Of a stretch of 64,000 nucleotides of DNA, positions 45,104 through 54,768 are shown piece by piece. Origin of the DNA: Mycobacterium sp. ACS1612 (GTDB lineage: Bacteria > Actinomycetota > Actinomycetes > Mycobacteriales > Mycobacteriaceae); assembly GCF_001667505.1 (NCBI RefSeq), contig NZ_LZHZ01000027.1:124001-188000 (forward strand). Direction: 5' to 3'. Position 1 is the stretch's first letter; each line of letters begins with the position of its first letter. Both the position numbers and the translations under genes were made by a program. The notes below the pieces were generated by a model. The model saw only the letters and a list, made by a program, of their open reading frames with translations, was not told where the DNA came from and ran no database searches.

Positions 45104-45812
45104 TCAGGATCCCTCCGCGACGACGTAATCCTCGTACGGGGTCAGGTACTCCCACGCCCCCTGACCGGCCGTGCATGCGCTCAGTGATCGACGTGTTTCC
45201 GTTCGGCAGGCGCTGTGCGTTGCTGACGAATGAGCTGACGAACGTCCAACGCGGACGCCCGGAGTCCTCAGCGGTGGACTGTCACACGATCCGGGCGGTG
45301 GACCGGTCGCTCAGCGCGACCGTGTTAGCTCTACGCGAGCTGATCAGAAGGTTGTCGGAAGGGTTCCGCGCGACGGGTCCCGCAGATAGTCGAAACCTTC
45401 TGCGGTGAAACCGAATTCGTCGCGATGATCACCCACGGCGTGCGGGCCGGGCGCGGGCACTTCGCGCGGGAGCGCCACCAGGATGAGCCGGTTGCCGTTC
45501 TCCAGCAGTTCCCAGTCGTGATTCTGTCGGGCCGCGCCGCCAGGCGCTTCGACGCCCCACTTCCAGACCGTCTCGCCGTTCCACGTCAGCTGACCGACCG
45601 TGCGGTTGTCGTAGATGCCGCCAGCCGAATCCGCCGTTGAGCACAGGATCGATGATTTGGGCAGGCACTCCGGGCTGCGGCCACTCGTTGTGCACCACGC
45701 CGTTCAGCTCGATCAGTCGGGTGACACCGTCGGCGGCGCTGGAGAGGACATAGCAGCCGAACGGCAGGCTGGGGTCGTGATACGTCACGCCACTGACCTG
45801 AACGAAAGCCAT
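45104..45812 (-). pseudogene. arylsulfotransferase (ASST)-family remnant
   Basis: Pieces of one ASST-like protein lie in order on the minus strand in different frames. The start (ATG 45812) is SGVTYHDPSLPFGCYVLSSA through IIDPVLNGG. A second frame gives GIYDNRTVGQLTWNGETVWK through DYLRDPSR. The C-terminal end is NAQRLPNGNTSITE, then EYLTPYEDYVVAEGS with a stop at 45104. The three pieces total about 700 bp, well short of a full family gene, so there are both frameshifts and internal deletions. Clearly decayed; the C4-type homopolymer explanation used elsewhere does not fit here. Confidence 0.75.
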
Positions 45813-46372
45813 TGCGGGTAGGTCTATCAGTGTTCACCGGCGCCGTCCGAGAGTTGAACTCGCAATGATCGCCAGGAATCACTTGCCGGCGGACGCATGC
45901 CGGGCGCGCGTGAGCTGGCAAACTTGCTGATAGATAGGCGGCCAGTTGCATTTGATCTTGAGGCCGGTTTGCAGCGTTATCGCCGCATATATGCGAACGG
46001 AACGGAACGAATTTCGATTCCCTCTCCGGAATGCCGTGACGCTGCTGTGATTCGAACGCCTTTATTTACGCTAGCGAAGAAACTGGCTCGTCAGTTGCGT
46101 TCGCCCGGCTATCCCGAGCAGGCCGACCGTCCGCTGCCACCCCAGCATCCACGGAGGAAGCAGCGGGACGCGCCGTCGACAGCAAACCCATTTCGTGCGC
46201 TGTGCGGGCTGGCCGACAAAGCTGCTTTTCGGGCCGCCAAGGGAAATTGTTTGCTACCTATTCTCATCTGGGCCGATTGCCTGCACAATCGTGTGAATTG
46301 GGGAGGAAAACTGTGCGAGAATGTCGCACGTTACCTACCGACGAGATCGCTTGCTGGTGGGAGGAGATCAAG
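45813..46372. other. gene-free gap before the Pro/Ala-rich membrane protein
   Basis: 560 bp with locally lower GC (about 45960-46070 and 46230-46320) and no recognisable coding region. It probably holds the promoter and leader of the gene at 46373. The frame of that gene is open upstream to 46202, but the peptide there (Cys-rich, basic) looks non-coding. Confidence 0.45.
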
Positions 46373-47653
46373 ATTTCGACGCAATTGCGCCTAGCAGCGG
46401 GTGTCTGCGTGCTCACGACCGGCCTCCTCGTCGGAAGCGCCGGCGGTGCGATCGCCTCGGCCGACGACTCCGCCGGCACCGCCGCACAAAGCCAGGGCGT
46501 AGAGACGGCAAGTCCCAGCCTCGCGCCCGTCAACACCTCCACCACCACACCGGCAACCGCCTCCTCGACTCCGAAGTCGCCGATCAGTCGCGCCATCCAG
46601 GACGTGCTGAAGAAGCTTCACGCGATGAGCACGCCAGTTCAGAAGCCAGTCATCGTGAAGGCGACGCCGACCCCCGTCGTCCCGGTGCCCGTCGCCCCGA
46701 CGTCGCAGTCCGAAGAGGTGACCCCAGCCTCTGCCGAGGCAGGCGCACCTGAGGAGAAGGTGTTCGCCGCCGCGGAGTCCACTCCAGCCCCGCTGGTGAC
46801 CCACAACGCAACGCCGAGTCCGGCAGCCAATCACCCGACCGATGTGATGGGGCCTGCGCTGAAAGCCCTACAGCCGGTACCCACCGCGATAGCCAAGGTC
46901 GCCGGCGTAGCGATGACGGTGCCTGGAGTGCTCGCGGCGCTGCCCACGTCCGAAACTCCGGTCACCGACGTGATCACGTCGGTGCAGAACATGCTGATCT
47001 CCGTCAACGACGCGGTCGCACCGCTGGCACAGGTTCCCGGCGACCTCTACTCGCTGCTCGTGTTCCCAGGGATCAACGCGCCGATCATGCAACCGGTGAA
47101 CGTCGGCTCCGGTTTGGGCTTGACGACCGTGACCGGGACGAGCCCAGTGGGCGCGCCGGAACCGACGCCGCCTGATGCGTCGCCGATCCTGCCGGTTACC
47201 CCAATGGACGTAATGCCGTTGAGCGGTGACGTCATCGCGCCTGCGGCGCTCGACGGAATTGCCACCGCCGGGCTGGACGCCGACTTGGCGCTCGCCGGCA
47301 CCGCGCCGATGGCCACGGAGGTCACCGCTCCTGCGGGCGCCCTGTCCTTCCTCGAGCACACCATCAGGGCGGTCCTGGCGCCGGCGTCGCTGACCGCGCT
47401 CGCGGCGTTCGCGCTTCCCGGTATCGGTGGGCTGCTGATCATCTGCGCGGCGGGCATCCGGGTCGGATACCGGCAGGCGAAGGCCGCACTGACGGTACGC
47501 AGCACCGCGATCGCTCGGTTCGCCCGCCAAGGGCCGTTGGGTGTGGTGCGTTCCGGGTCCCTGGTATCGCTGCACACGCGGCGGTCTCGCCGACCGCGTA
47601 CGCGTAATTCCGAGGTGGCGCGCGCGGTGCCGTTGTTCGAACGGGCCGCCTGA
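46373..47653 (+). CDS. exported/membrane Ala-Pro-rich hypothetical protein
   Basis: About 426 aa. It has a signal sequence (STQLRLAAGVCVLTTGLLVG, ending AIASAD), a Thr/Pro/Ala-rich region, a middle domain with repeated V-P-x-A segments, one membrane span near the C-terminus (SLTALAAFALPGIGGLLIICAAG) and a basic tail. The start is odd: GGAGG at 46360-46364 has no ATG, GTG or TTG at normal distance, only ATT at 46373 (8 nt); the first TTG is at 46385. The start is therefore tentative. Function not recognised. Confidence 0.65.
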   Translation: MSTQLRLAAGVCVLTTGLLVGSAGGAIASADDSAGTAAQSQGVETASPSLAPVNTSTTTPATASSTPKSPISRAIQDVLKKLHAMSTPVQKPVIVKATPTPVVPVPVAPTSQSEEVTPASAEAGAPEEKVFAAAESTPAPLVTHNATPSPAANHPTDVMGPALKALQPVPTAIAKVAGVAMTVPGVLAALPTSETPVTDVITSVQNMLISVNDAVAPLAQVPGDLYSLLVFPGINAPIMQPVNVGSGLGLTTVTGTSPVGAPEPTPPDASPILPVTPMDVMPLSGDVIAPAALDGIATAGLDADLALAGTAPMATEVTAPAGALSFLEHTIRAVLAPASLTALAAFALPGIGGLLIICAAGIRVGYRQAKAALTVRSTAIARFARQGPLGVVRSGSLVSLHTRRSRRPRTRNSEVARAVPLFERAA

Positions 47654-47822
47654 CGCTACCGTCCAGGCTGGAATATGGCACGGCGAAAGGGCTTTCCAAC
47701 ACCAGCTTCGCCGACTCGGCGGAAATTTGGAGCGGCTCGTCGCTGTCCGCCGAACGTGTGACCCGGCGAGATTGACGTATCCGGGGTTGTGACATTTGCG
47801 GCCCGCTGCGCGACATATCAGC

Positions 47823-48455
47823 ATGGACACCTCGAGTTCTCGCCGCGGCATCTGCCTTCTCGGCGTCCTGGCCGCCACCGCGCTCGCGCTACCCGTTTCC
47901 GCCTCGAATGCGGCGCCATGCCCTGACGTCGAGATCGTGTTCGCCCGCGGCACGACGGAACCAGCGGGCCCCGGCGGCATCGGCGGGGCGTTCATCGATT
48001 CGCTTCGTACGCAATTGAACGGCCGGTCTGTCGCGGTGTACGCGGTCGACTACCCCGCCAGCCGTGACTTCGACACGAGCACGCCCGCAGGCGCCCGCGA
48101 TGCGAGCGCCCACATCCAGTCGATGGCCGCGGCCTGTCCGTCCACCCGGTTGGTGCTCGGCGGCTACTCCCAGGGTGCGGGAGTCATTGACCTGGCGACC
48201 GGCGCGCTGCCCCCGCAGGTCGCCGATCACGTCGTGGCAGCAGCGCTTTTCGGGGCTCCGCGAAGCGCGTTCGCCGACCGGTTGGCGCCGGGTCCACTGC
48301 CGGGAGTCGGCCCCCTGTTCGCCGAGAAGACGATCGACTTGTGCGTGCCGAACGACCCGATCTGTTCCGACGGCTGGGACTGGGGCGCGCACGCCGCCTA
48401 CATCCAGACCGGAATGGTCAACCAGGCCGCAACTTTCGCGGCCAGTCGCATCTAG
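47823..48455 (+). CDS. cutinase-family serine esterase
   Basis: Exported esterase of 210 aa. Signal peptide about 1-31 (ending SNAA). Cutinase start CPDVEIVFARGTTEP, nucleophile Ser in GGYSQGAG, and the C-terminal Asp/His in CVPNDPICS and GAHAAYI. Cysteines are placed as in family disulfides. Mycobacterial cutinase-like proteins act as lipases, phospholipases or thioesterases at the cell surface. ATG 47823. It is a paralog of the gene 340 bp downstream. Confidence 0.92.
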   Translation: MDTSSSRRGICLLGVLAATALALPVSASNAAPCPDVEIVFARGTTEPAGPGGIGGAFIDSLRTQLNGRSVAVYAVDYPASRDFDTSTPAGARDASAHIQSMAAACPSTRLVLGGYSQGAGVIDLATGALPPQVADHVVAAALFGAPRSAFADRLAPGPLPGVGPLFAEKTIDLCVPNDPICSDGWDWGAHAAYIQTGMVNQAATFAASRI

Positions 48456-48794
48456 CTAGGCGAAACTCACACGCGCCCAGCCCATCTGTAGCAGCTTCGC
48501 TAGCTGTCAATGAGCAAGTCCTAAGGAAGGTTCTTACGACCTAGGCTTTGCGGCGGTGCTAACCGTACAATCACCTGCAATCCAATTCGGCCAGGCTGGC
48601 GGTTACTGGGTTGACGTAATACCCGGCGACTGTCTGACGAAATAGATGACATCGTTGAAGTCGGGAGGTCGGCCATGGCGAAGCCACGGTTAGTCGCTGC
48701 CGTTGCTGCACTGCAGGAACGGGGCAAATTCGGCGGGGCCGCACGGCCGTTCGCTCGACGCGCATCAGGCGGTGAGGTGTGTCAGCATAGGGCG
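48456..48794. other. gap between the two cutinase genes
   Basis: 339 bp with no separate gene seen. It includes an ATG at 48675 with an excellent GGGAGG (48663-48668), in frame with the second cutinase, so translation may begin there (see next entry). Confidence 0.5.
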
Positions 48795-49685
48795 GTGAAG
48801 TCACGCCTTCTCGCAGTGTCAATCGGCGTTGCGGCGGCGGCCACGTCGGCCATTCAGGTCGCACAGGCGCCGTCCGCGGAGGCGATCCCCTGCCCTGACG
48901 TCGAAGTCGTCTTCGCCCGCGGCACCACCGAGGCGCCGGGAGTCGGACCGACCGGTGACGCCTTCGTCGACGCCTTGCGCGCCCGAACCCTCGGAAAATC
49001 GCTCGGGGTGTACGGCGTCGACTACCCCGCGACCATCGACTTCCCAACCGCCGTCGACGGAATCAACGACGCGCGTGCACACATCCTCGCCACCGCCGCG
49101 AATTGCCCGAAGACCAAGATGGTGCTCGGTGGCTTCTCGCAAGGCGCCGCTGTGATGGGCTTCGTCACCGCCAGCGTTGTACCCGACGGGGTTTCACCCG
49201 CGGATGTGCCGGCACCGATGCCGCCCGAGGTGGCCAACCACGTCGCTGCGGTCGTCCTGTTCGGCAAGCCGTCGACCCGCTTCATGCGTGCGATCAACGA
49301 CCCAGCGGTGACCATCGGACCGCAGTACGTCGGTAAGTCCATCGACTTGTGCGTCGACAACGACCTGGTCTGCGATAGCAGCGGCAGGAGTTTCTCAGCG
49401 CACAACACGTATATCGACGGCGGAATGGTCGATCAGGGCGCCACATTCGCCGCGAATCAACTGCAGGCAAGTTGGGCCGCGGATGCGGCCGCGCAGCCAT
49501 CTGTCACCGGCCCCGAGCCGGGACCGCAGGTAGCGCCGCCGCCCTCACCATTGACGGCAGCCTCGGCGCCGATCACTCCGCCGGTGTCTGCTGCCGAAAA
49601 CACCGGCGCCACACCGCATCTGCCGACCGGTCCGGTGCCGCCGGGTCCCGCCGCTCCGCCCGCTCCGGTCGAGCCTGTCATCTGA
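48795..49685 (+). CDS. cutinase-family serine esterase with Pro-rich tail
   Basis: Exported esterase, 296 aa from GTG 48795, where the signal peptide starts (KSRLLAVSIG, ending AEA). Cutinase blocks CPDVEVVFARGTTEAPG, nucleophile Ser in GGFSQGAA, C-terminal CVDNDLVCD and AHNTYI. It carries an extra ~70-residue Pro/Ala tail absent from the paralog at 47823. ATG 48675, with a much stronger ribosome-binding site, would add 40 basic residues before the signal peptide, so the start is uncertain. Confidence 0.88.
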   Translation: MKSRLLAVSIGVAAAATSAIQVAQAPSAEAIPCPDVEVVFARGTTEAPGVGPTGDAFVDALRARTLGKSLGVYGVDYPATIDFPTAVDGINDARAHILATAANCPKTKMVLGGFSQGAAVMGFVTASVVPDGVSPADVPAPMPPEVANHVAAVVLFGKPSTRFMRAINDPAVTIGPQYVGKSIDLCVDNDLVCDSSGRSFSAHNTYIDGGMVDQGATFAANQLQASWAADAAAQPSVTGPEPGPQVAPPPSPLTAASAPITPPVSAAENTGATPHLPTGPVPPGPAAPPAPVEPVI

Positions 49686-49904
49686 CAATCGGTCAGCCGA
49701 CCGGATTGCTCTGTGTCGCACCGTCAATCGGCTGTGAACAAGCTGCGAGCCAATTGGGAATGGGCAGCGACTCGTACGGCCTGTACTCCTGGCTAGGATC
49801 CTTCCCCCATTGCGAAGAAAGCCATCGGCACCACGGTTCGTCGCGCCGGCACCAGAAAACCGGAAAAGGCTGCCGAGCCGTTCGCTGAACCGCATAATCA
49901 GCCG

Positions 49905-50903
49905 GTGACCCAACTGAAGAGTGGTTTTCGTGCGTTCGCTGTGGCGCTGATCTCGATTCTGTCGTTCCTGTCAATGCCTGTCGCCGTGGCTGATCCGCCC
50001 GGTAGCGCGCCACAAGGCGCACATATCACCGAAATTCAGCACGTCACTGACCGGTGGGACAAGGTCTCGGTCTACTCCCCCGCGATGAACAAGGTCGTTG
50101 TCAACGACGTCTTCAAAGCCCCCAAGTCCGGAGCGCCGACCTTCTATCTGCTGCCCGGCATCGACGGCGGCGACGATCTCGACCCGGGCGGCACCATTCC
50201 GGCTGGCGGTAAGAGCTGGTTCGGCATGACCGACATTCAGGGCTTCTTCGCCAACAAGAACGTCAACGTCGTCTCACCACTCGGCGGCGCGTTCAGCTGG
50301 TACACCGACTGGGTCAACGACGGGAGCAAGCAGTACCAGACGTATATGACCAAGGAACTGCCGCCGTTGATCAACAAGCAGTACAACGCCAACGGGAGGA
50401 ACGCCGTCGGCGGCTTGTCGAGCACCGGGGGCACCGCCGTCGACTACGCGGTTCAGGCGCCCGGCGTTTACCGCGCCGTCGGTTCGTACAGCGGTCTGCT
50501 CAACCCGTCCGATCAACCTCAGCAGGTGGCAATCACGTTGGGCGGCGGCGGCGCAAGTGCCGACGCGATGTGGGGTCCCGCGGGCGGTCCGCTGTGGGTG
50601 GCCCACGATCCGTCCAAGAACATCACCAAGCTCAAGGGCGTCGCGGTGTACGTCGCCGCCTCGGGCAGCGGCGCGGAGGGCGCGGTCGACCAACTGCCCC
50701 CAGGCTTCGGGCCGAACTTCGCGGGCGGGTTGATCGAGCGCATCGTCGCCGACAGCACCAAGGTGTTCGCCGATTCCGCTGCGGCGGCTGGTGTTCCGAT
50801 CAACTACGTGGTGCGACCGGAGGGCTCCCACACCTGGGGGCTGTTCGAGTCGGAGATGCAGGAGTCGTGGAACACCACTATCGGACCGGCGCTCGGAGCG
50901 TAG
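49905..50903 (+). CDS. exported antigen 85-fold esterase-like protein
   Basis: Protein of 332 aa with signal peptide (about 1-29, AVADPPG) and an Ag85/esterase-D-type alpha/beta hydrolase fold: TFYLLPGIDGGDD, WYTDWVND, nucleophile region GGLSSTGGTA, and a C-terminal His in EGSHTWGLF. It is much further from the mycolyltransferases than the gene at 3525, and the TYKWET block is replaced by YQTYMTKELPP. GTG 49905. Its end overlaps the convergent acyltransferase gene by 26 bp. Confidence 0.85.
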   Translation: MTQLKSGFRAFAVALISILSFLSMPVAVADPPGSAPQGAHITEIQHVTDRWDKVSVYSPAMNKVVVNDVFKAPKSGAPTFYLLPGIDGGDDLDPGGTIPAGGKSWFGMTDIQGFFANKNVNVVSPLGGAFSWYTDWVNDGSKQYQTYMTKELPPLINKQYNANGRNAVGGLSSTGGTAVDYAVQAPGVYRAVGSYSGLLNPSDQPQQVAITLGGGGASADAMWGPAGGPLWVAHDPSKNITKLKGVAVYVAASGSGAEGAVDQLPPGFGPNFAGGLIERIVADSTKVFADSAAAAGVPINYVVRPEGSHTWGLFESEMQESWNTTIGPALGA

Positions 50904-52182
50904 CGACCAGTCGCGCGGCCGCCGCGGCGGCGGCGAAGCACCCCAGCTCCGTCCACCCCGCGGCGTCGCCGAGGCCGTCCTTGGCCAACAGCAGAAGCGC
51001 AACGCCCGCAACGCAAACCAAGACACCGGCGGCGGTCGAACGTGCACCAGTCGCACTGGCGAGGGCATCCCACCACGGCAGTCGGCGATGCTCGAGCGGC
51101 GCCAGCAGTTTGAATGTGGCTGCCATGACGCCTGCGAAGACCACCGCGCGCAGCGCGAGCCGAGCCCAAAACCACGGCGCGTCAACGTCGTACGCGTCGA
51201 GCCCAAACGCATTCAGCGTGAAGGTCGCCACCGCGATCGCCGGGATGTGCCAGAGGTAGAGGGTCATCGCTCCGCCGTTGCCCACGACCACGAGGTGCCA
51301 GACGCGAGGCCGGGCAGCCACTCGGCGGATGGCGTCGGCAGAGGCGACGAAAGCGAAGGACATCCAGGTGCAGTGCAACGCCAGTAGCAGGGTCGGCGGT
51401 GACACGTTCGACATCTGTTCGGTTCCGGTGACGACCAGGGAGATGTCGTAGGGGCCGACCATGGCGAGCAAGATCTGCGCGGACAGTGCGGCGGCGGCGA
51501 CGACCAGTGCGGCCCGGACCGGGATCAGTCGACGCGCATAGGCCACGCCGATCGCCACAGGAATCAGCCAGATGATGACGAAGTTCACGGCGCCCGCGGC
51601 GGCGGTGCCTGCCGCGACCCGGATCGCGTCGACCGCGCCGGCGGCGCCCAACAGCGACCCGACCACCATCGCGACGCCGCGGGCCGTCTGCAACCGGGTG
51701 AAGGCCGGAACAAAGCCGAGCACCACGAGATACACACCGAGGAACCACAGCAGCGCAACGCATTCCCGACCGAGTCCCTCGGCGGATTCCGCCCCGAGAA
51801 GCACCCGCGCCACGACGAGCCCGGCCGACCACGCCGCGAGATACCAGAAGACTGGGCGGCACAACCGCTGCGCCCTGGCGAAAAGCCATGTGCCCCAAGG
51901 CGTGCCGGCTCGCCAACCATACGCGCCCGCGGCACCGCCCGCGAGGAAGAACAGCGGCATCACCTGGACGACCCAGGTGATCGGGGCGAGCGCAGGAATC
52001 GCGCCGAGGAGATTGCCGATGCGCAGCCCGTCGGTGTCGATGGTTGCCAGCAGCAGCGCGCAATGGCCGAACATGACGACGACGAGCGCGGCCAGCCTGG
52101 CCACGTCGACGGCGCGATCACGGGTGGCCGGTGTGTTGTCGGCGACCGGGCGCCCGCCGGAGGTCGGCTTGGTGAGCGTCAT
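50878..52182 (-). CDS. acyltransferase-3 family membrane protein
   Basis: Integral membrane O-acyltransferase of 434 aa with about 10-12 helices. Family marks: DVARLAALVVVMFGH (conserved His) in helix 1, WVVQVMPLFFLAGG, FARAQRLCRPVF, and LWHIPAI near the end. Such enzymes acylate sugars or lipids using an acyl-CoA from the cytoplasm. Paralogous to the gene at 62917 (shared WV-QVMP-FF-GG block). ATG 52182. Confidence 0.85.
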   Translation of the reverse strand: MTLTKPTSGGRPVADNTPATRDRAVDVARLAALVVVMFGHCALLLATIDTDGLRIGNLLGAIPALAPITWVVQVMPLFFLAGGAAGAYGWRAGTPWGTWLFARAQRLCRPVFWYLAAWSAGLVVARVLLGAESAEGLGRECVALLWFLGVYLVVLGFVPAFTRLQTARGVAMVVGSLLGAAGAVDAIRVAAGTAAAGAVNFVIIWLIPVAIGVAYARRLIPVRAALVVAAAALSAQILLAMVGPYDISLVVTGTEQMSNVSPPTLLLALHCTWMSFAFVASADAIRRVAARPRVWHLVVVGNGGAMTLYLWHIPAIAVATFTLNAFGLDAYDVDAPWFWARLALRAVVFAGVMAATFKLLAPLEHRRLPWWDALASATGARSTAAGVLVCVAGVALLLLAKDGLGDAAGWTELGCFAAAAAAARLVATLRAPVR

Positions 52183-52285
52183 GGTTCCAGCATGCCCCTG
52201 CCAGGGCGCTTAGGGGATGAGTAGTAATACGCGCTAATGTCTCGTGCGCGGCGCGGTGCCGCTGTTTGCTCGGAGGGATTTCGAC

Positions 52286-53086
52286 ATGCGCATGTTCAAT
52301 GTGGCCGCCCTCATTGCGGCTGTCGCCGTTTTCGGCTCGCCTGGTGTGGCCACGGCTGCGCCGAAGGACTACTGCGCCGAACTCAAAGGTGGGAACACGG
52401 GCAGGACGTGCGAGATCCAGCTCAACGACCCTGCGTACACCGTCAATATCAGCATTCCGCTGGATTATCCCGACCAGAAGTCGATCGCCGACTACATCGC
52501 TCAGGCCCGGGACGGATTCCTCAACGTCGCGAAGTCCGGTGCGCCCCGCGACACGCCGTACGAGCTGGACATCACCCCGACCGAGTACAACTCGGCGATA
52601 CCCCCGCGCGGCACCGAGGCGGTGGTGTTCAAGGTCTATCAGAATGTCGGCGGCGGGCATCCGCAGACCATGTACAAGGCCTTCAACTGGGACCAGAGCT
52701 ACCGCAAGGCGATCGTCTGGACGGCCGCACCTGACGACAAGAACAACACCCCGCTGTGGCGGGTCGCTGATCCGCTGACGACGGTCGCACCAATCGTTCA
52801 GACCGAACTGCAGAAGCAACTGGCGCCTCCGCCACCAGCCACGCCGCCCACACCGCCGGGACAGACCCCGACGACAACACCCACCAGCACGACGACGACC
52901 CCGCCACCACCACCGCCCCTGCCGATCGCACCGGCCGCGCTCTACAACCCGAACAACTACCAGAATTTCGCGGTGGTCAACGACGGCATCATCTTCTTCT
53001 TCGACCAGGGTGTGCTGCTGCCGGACTCGGCCGGCGCGCTGGCGGTTCTGGTGCCGCGGTCGCAGATCGACCCGATGATCGCGTAA
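52286..53086 (+). CDS. secreted MPT64/DUF3298-like protein
   Basis: Exported 266-aa protein. Signal peptide about 1-24 (ATAAPKDYC). N-domain about 25-175 (NISIPLDYPDQKSIADYIAQ), then a ~40-residue Pro/Thr linker, then a C-terminal DUF3298-like segment (NFAVVNDGIIFFFDQG, LVPRSQIDPMI). Overall similar to the MPT64 / TB22.2 group of mycobacterial secreted antigens. A CGGAGGG precedes ATG 52286. The long Thr-Pro linker splits the family domain, which is unusual. Confidence 0.8.
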   Translation: MRMFNVAALIAAVAVFGSPGVATAAPKDYCAELKGGNTGRTCEIQLNDPAYTVNISIPLDYPDQKSIADYIAQARDGFLNVAKSGAPRDTPYELDITPTEYNSAIPPRGTEAVVFKVYQNVGGGHPQTMYKAFNWDQSYRKAIVWTAAPDDKNNTPLWRVADPLTTVAPIVQTELQKQLAPPPPATPPTPPGQTPTTTPTSTTTTPPPPPPLPIAPAALYNPNNYQNFAVVNDGIIFFFDQGVLLPDSAGALAVLVPRSQIDPMIA

Positions 53087-53145
53087 CTCTCCACCTTCGG
53101 TAAAGGTAGCCACCTTTCGCCGGTTGCGGCAGTAAGGTGCTGGCC

Positions 53146-53796
53146 GTGAGCGGAAATCTGTTAGCCAACGGTCGCGGCCGCTGGCTGGCACTTGGCGCGT
53201 CGGTCGTGCTGGCCGGCGGCATGTTCTACGCCCAAAGCGGCGAACCGCGGCCCCAGAAGGCGGCAACAGCACCGACGGTGCAAGAGACTGCGCCACCGAG
53301 CCCGCCGAAAGTGGCGGCACCGACGGAGGCGGAGTTGTTGGCGGCGAGCGCACCTGTCGCCGGGCAGGGTTTCCAGTTCGCATTGCCCGCCGGGATCACG
53401 CCGGAGAGCGGGTTGCAGATCCACACCATCTGGGTGGCGCGCGCCATCGCCGTGATGTTCCCCGAGATCAAGACCATCGGAGGGTTTCGGCAGGACCCGT
53501 TGAAGTGGCATCCCAACGGCCTGGCGATCGACGTGATGATCCCCGACTACCACTCCGACGAGGGCATCGCGTTGGGCAACCAGATCGCCGGCTATGCGTT
53601 GGCGATGGCAAAGAAATGGGGTGTGCTGCATGTGATTTGGCGGCAGGGCTTCTACCCGGCTCAAGCTGCGCCTAGTTGGACCGCCGACTACGGCAACGAA
53701 ACGGCCAACCACTTCGACCACGTGCACATCGCCACCGACGGCGGCGGTTATCCGACGGGTAAAGAAACGTACTTCCTCGATTCGATGCGCTCGTGA
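53146..53796 (+). CDS. exported ARB-07466-like (VldE-type) domain protein
   Basis: Protein of 216 aa with an N-terminal membrane anchor or signal (about 12-30), a Pro/Ala-rich spacer and a C-terminal domain of about 130 residues with GGFRQDPLKWHPNGLAIDVMIPD and HFDHVHIATDGGG. The H-x-x-G-x-A-x-D and H-x-D-H-V-H motifs resemble metal-binding peptidase-like folds in actinobacterial wall-associated proteins. GTG 53146. Coupled (GTGA) to the lytic transglycosylase after it, so a role in peptidoglycan turnover is likely. Confidence 0.75.
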   Translation: MSGNLLANGRGRWLALGASVVLAGGMFYAQSGEPRPQKAATAPTVQETAPPSPPKVAAPTEAELLAASAPVAGQGFQFALPAGITPESGLQIHTIWVARAIAVMFPEIKTIGGFRQDPLKWHPNGLAIDVMIPDYHSDEGIALGNQIAGYALAMAKKWGVLHVIWRQGFYPAQAAPSWTADYGNETANHFDHVHIATDGGGYPTGKETYFLDSMRS

Positions 53797-54740
53797 GGCT
53801 GAGTAGACGCGGCGTTGTACTGGTCGTCGCGACGATATCGGCGGTGGCCGTTGGTTGTTCGCCGGCTTCCCCGCTGAGCGCGTCGACGCCGACGGCAGCC
53901 CCTGCGACGCCTACCCGGACGACCATGCTGGACGAGACAACGGCGGTCGCGGCCGTGGCGCCTGAGGGCGCACAACCGAGGCTGGCCGCGGACCCGGCGC
54001 AGATCGCCGACGACCTTGTCGCCGACGACCAGACGCTGCATGACGCTGCGGCGTCGGAGGCTGCGCTGACGGCTGCTGCGCGCCGCCAACAGGCCGCATA
54101 CCGCGCGATCGGACACCACCCGGAATGGGATGCAGTTGCGCGGCCGCGAATTCCAGCGGCGATGCTCGAGGTCTACGACCGCAATGTGAACGCGCGCCGG
54201 CAGTTGGGCGCGTTGTCACACGCCGATGACACGCTGCCGGCCTGGCGCATCGAGGCTCCCGCACCTGCCGAGGAGTTGCTGGCCTACTACCGCGAGACCG
54301 AGTCGGCGTCCGGCGTCGGGTGGGCCCATCTGGCCGCGATCAACTTGATCGAGACGCGCTTCGGCCGCATCAACGGGGTGAGCACGGCAGGCGCGCAAGG
54401 TCCCATGCAATTCCTACCGTCGACGTTCGCGGCCTACGGCGCGGGCGGCGACATCAATTCCGCGCGCGACAGCATCATGGCGGCGGGTCGGATGTTGGCG
54501 GCCAATGGATTTGCCACCGACCGGGACCACGCCATCTACCGATACAACAATTCCGACGCGTATGTGCAGGCCGTCAATGACTATGCGGCTGTGCTGGCGA
54601 TTGATCCGGCGGCGTTCACGGGTTACTACCGGTGGGAGGTCTATTATCCGACGACCGCGGGTGACGTGTTGCTCCCGATCGGCTACGCAGCGACAGAACC
54701 GATACCTGCCATCGAGTATCTGGCGACCCATCCGCAGTGA
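53793..54740 (+). CDS. lytic transglycosylase lipoprotein
   Basis: Protein of 315 aa. Lipobox AVAVGC puts the lipid on Cys22. The transglycosylase SLT-like domain is at about 165-260 with catalytic Glu187 in NLIETRFGR and GAQGPMQFLPSTF; these enzymes cut the glycan strand of peptidoglycan with an anhydro end. GTG 53793 overlaps the previous stop. Followed by a convergent small gene 28 bp later. Confidence 0.9.
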   Translation: MRLSRRGVVLVVATISAVAVGCSPASPLSASTPTAAPATPTRTTMLDETTAVAAVAPEGAQPRLAADPAQIADDLVADDQTLHDAAASEAALTAAARRQQAAYRAIGHHPEWDAVARPRIPAAMLEVYDRNVNARRQLGALSHADDTLPAWRIEAPAPAEELLAYYRETESASGVGWAHLAAINLIETRFGRINGVSTAGAQGPMQFLPSTFAAYGAGGDINSARDSIMAAGRMLAANGFATDRDHAIYRYNNSDAYVQAVNDYAAVLAIDPAAFTGYYRWEVYYPTTAGDVLLPIGYAATEPIPAIEYLATHPQ

Positions 54741-54768
54741 CTGATCAGCTGTTGCGCGGCAACGGCTT

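Noticed and set aside
45838..45872. tRNA-like T-arm (GAGTTCAACTC on the minus strand)
   Set aside because: No acceptor stem, D-arm or anticodon arm can be built around it, and the T-stem has a mismatch.
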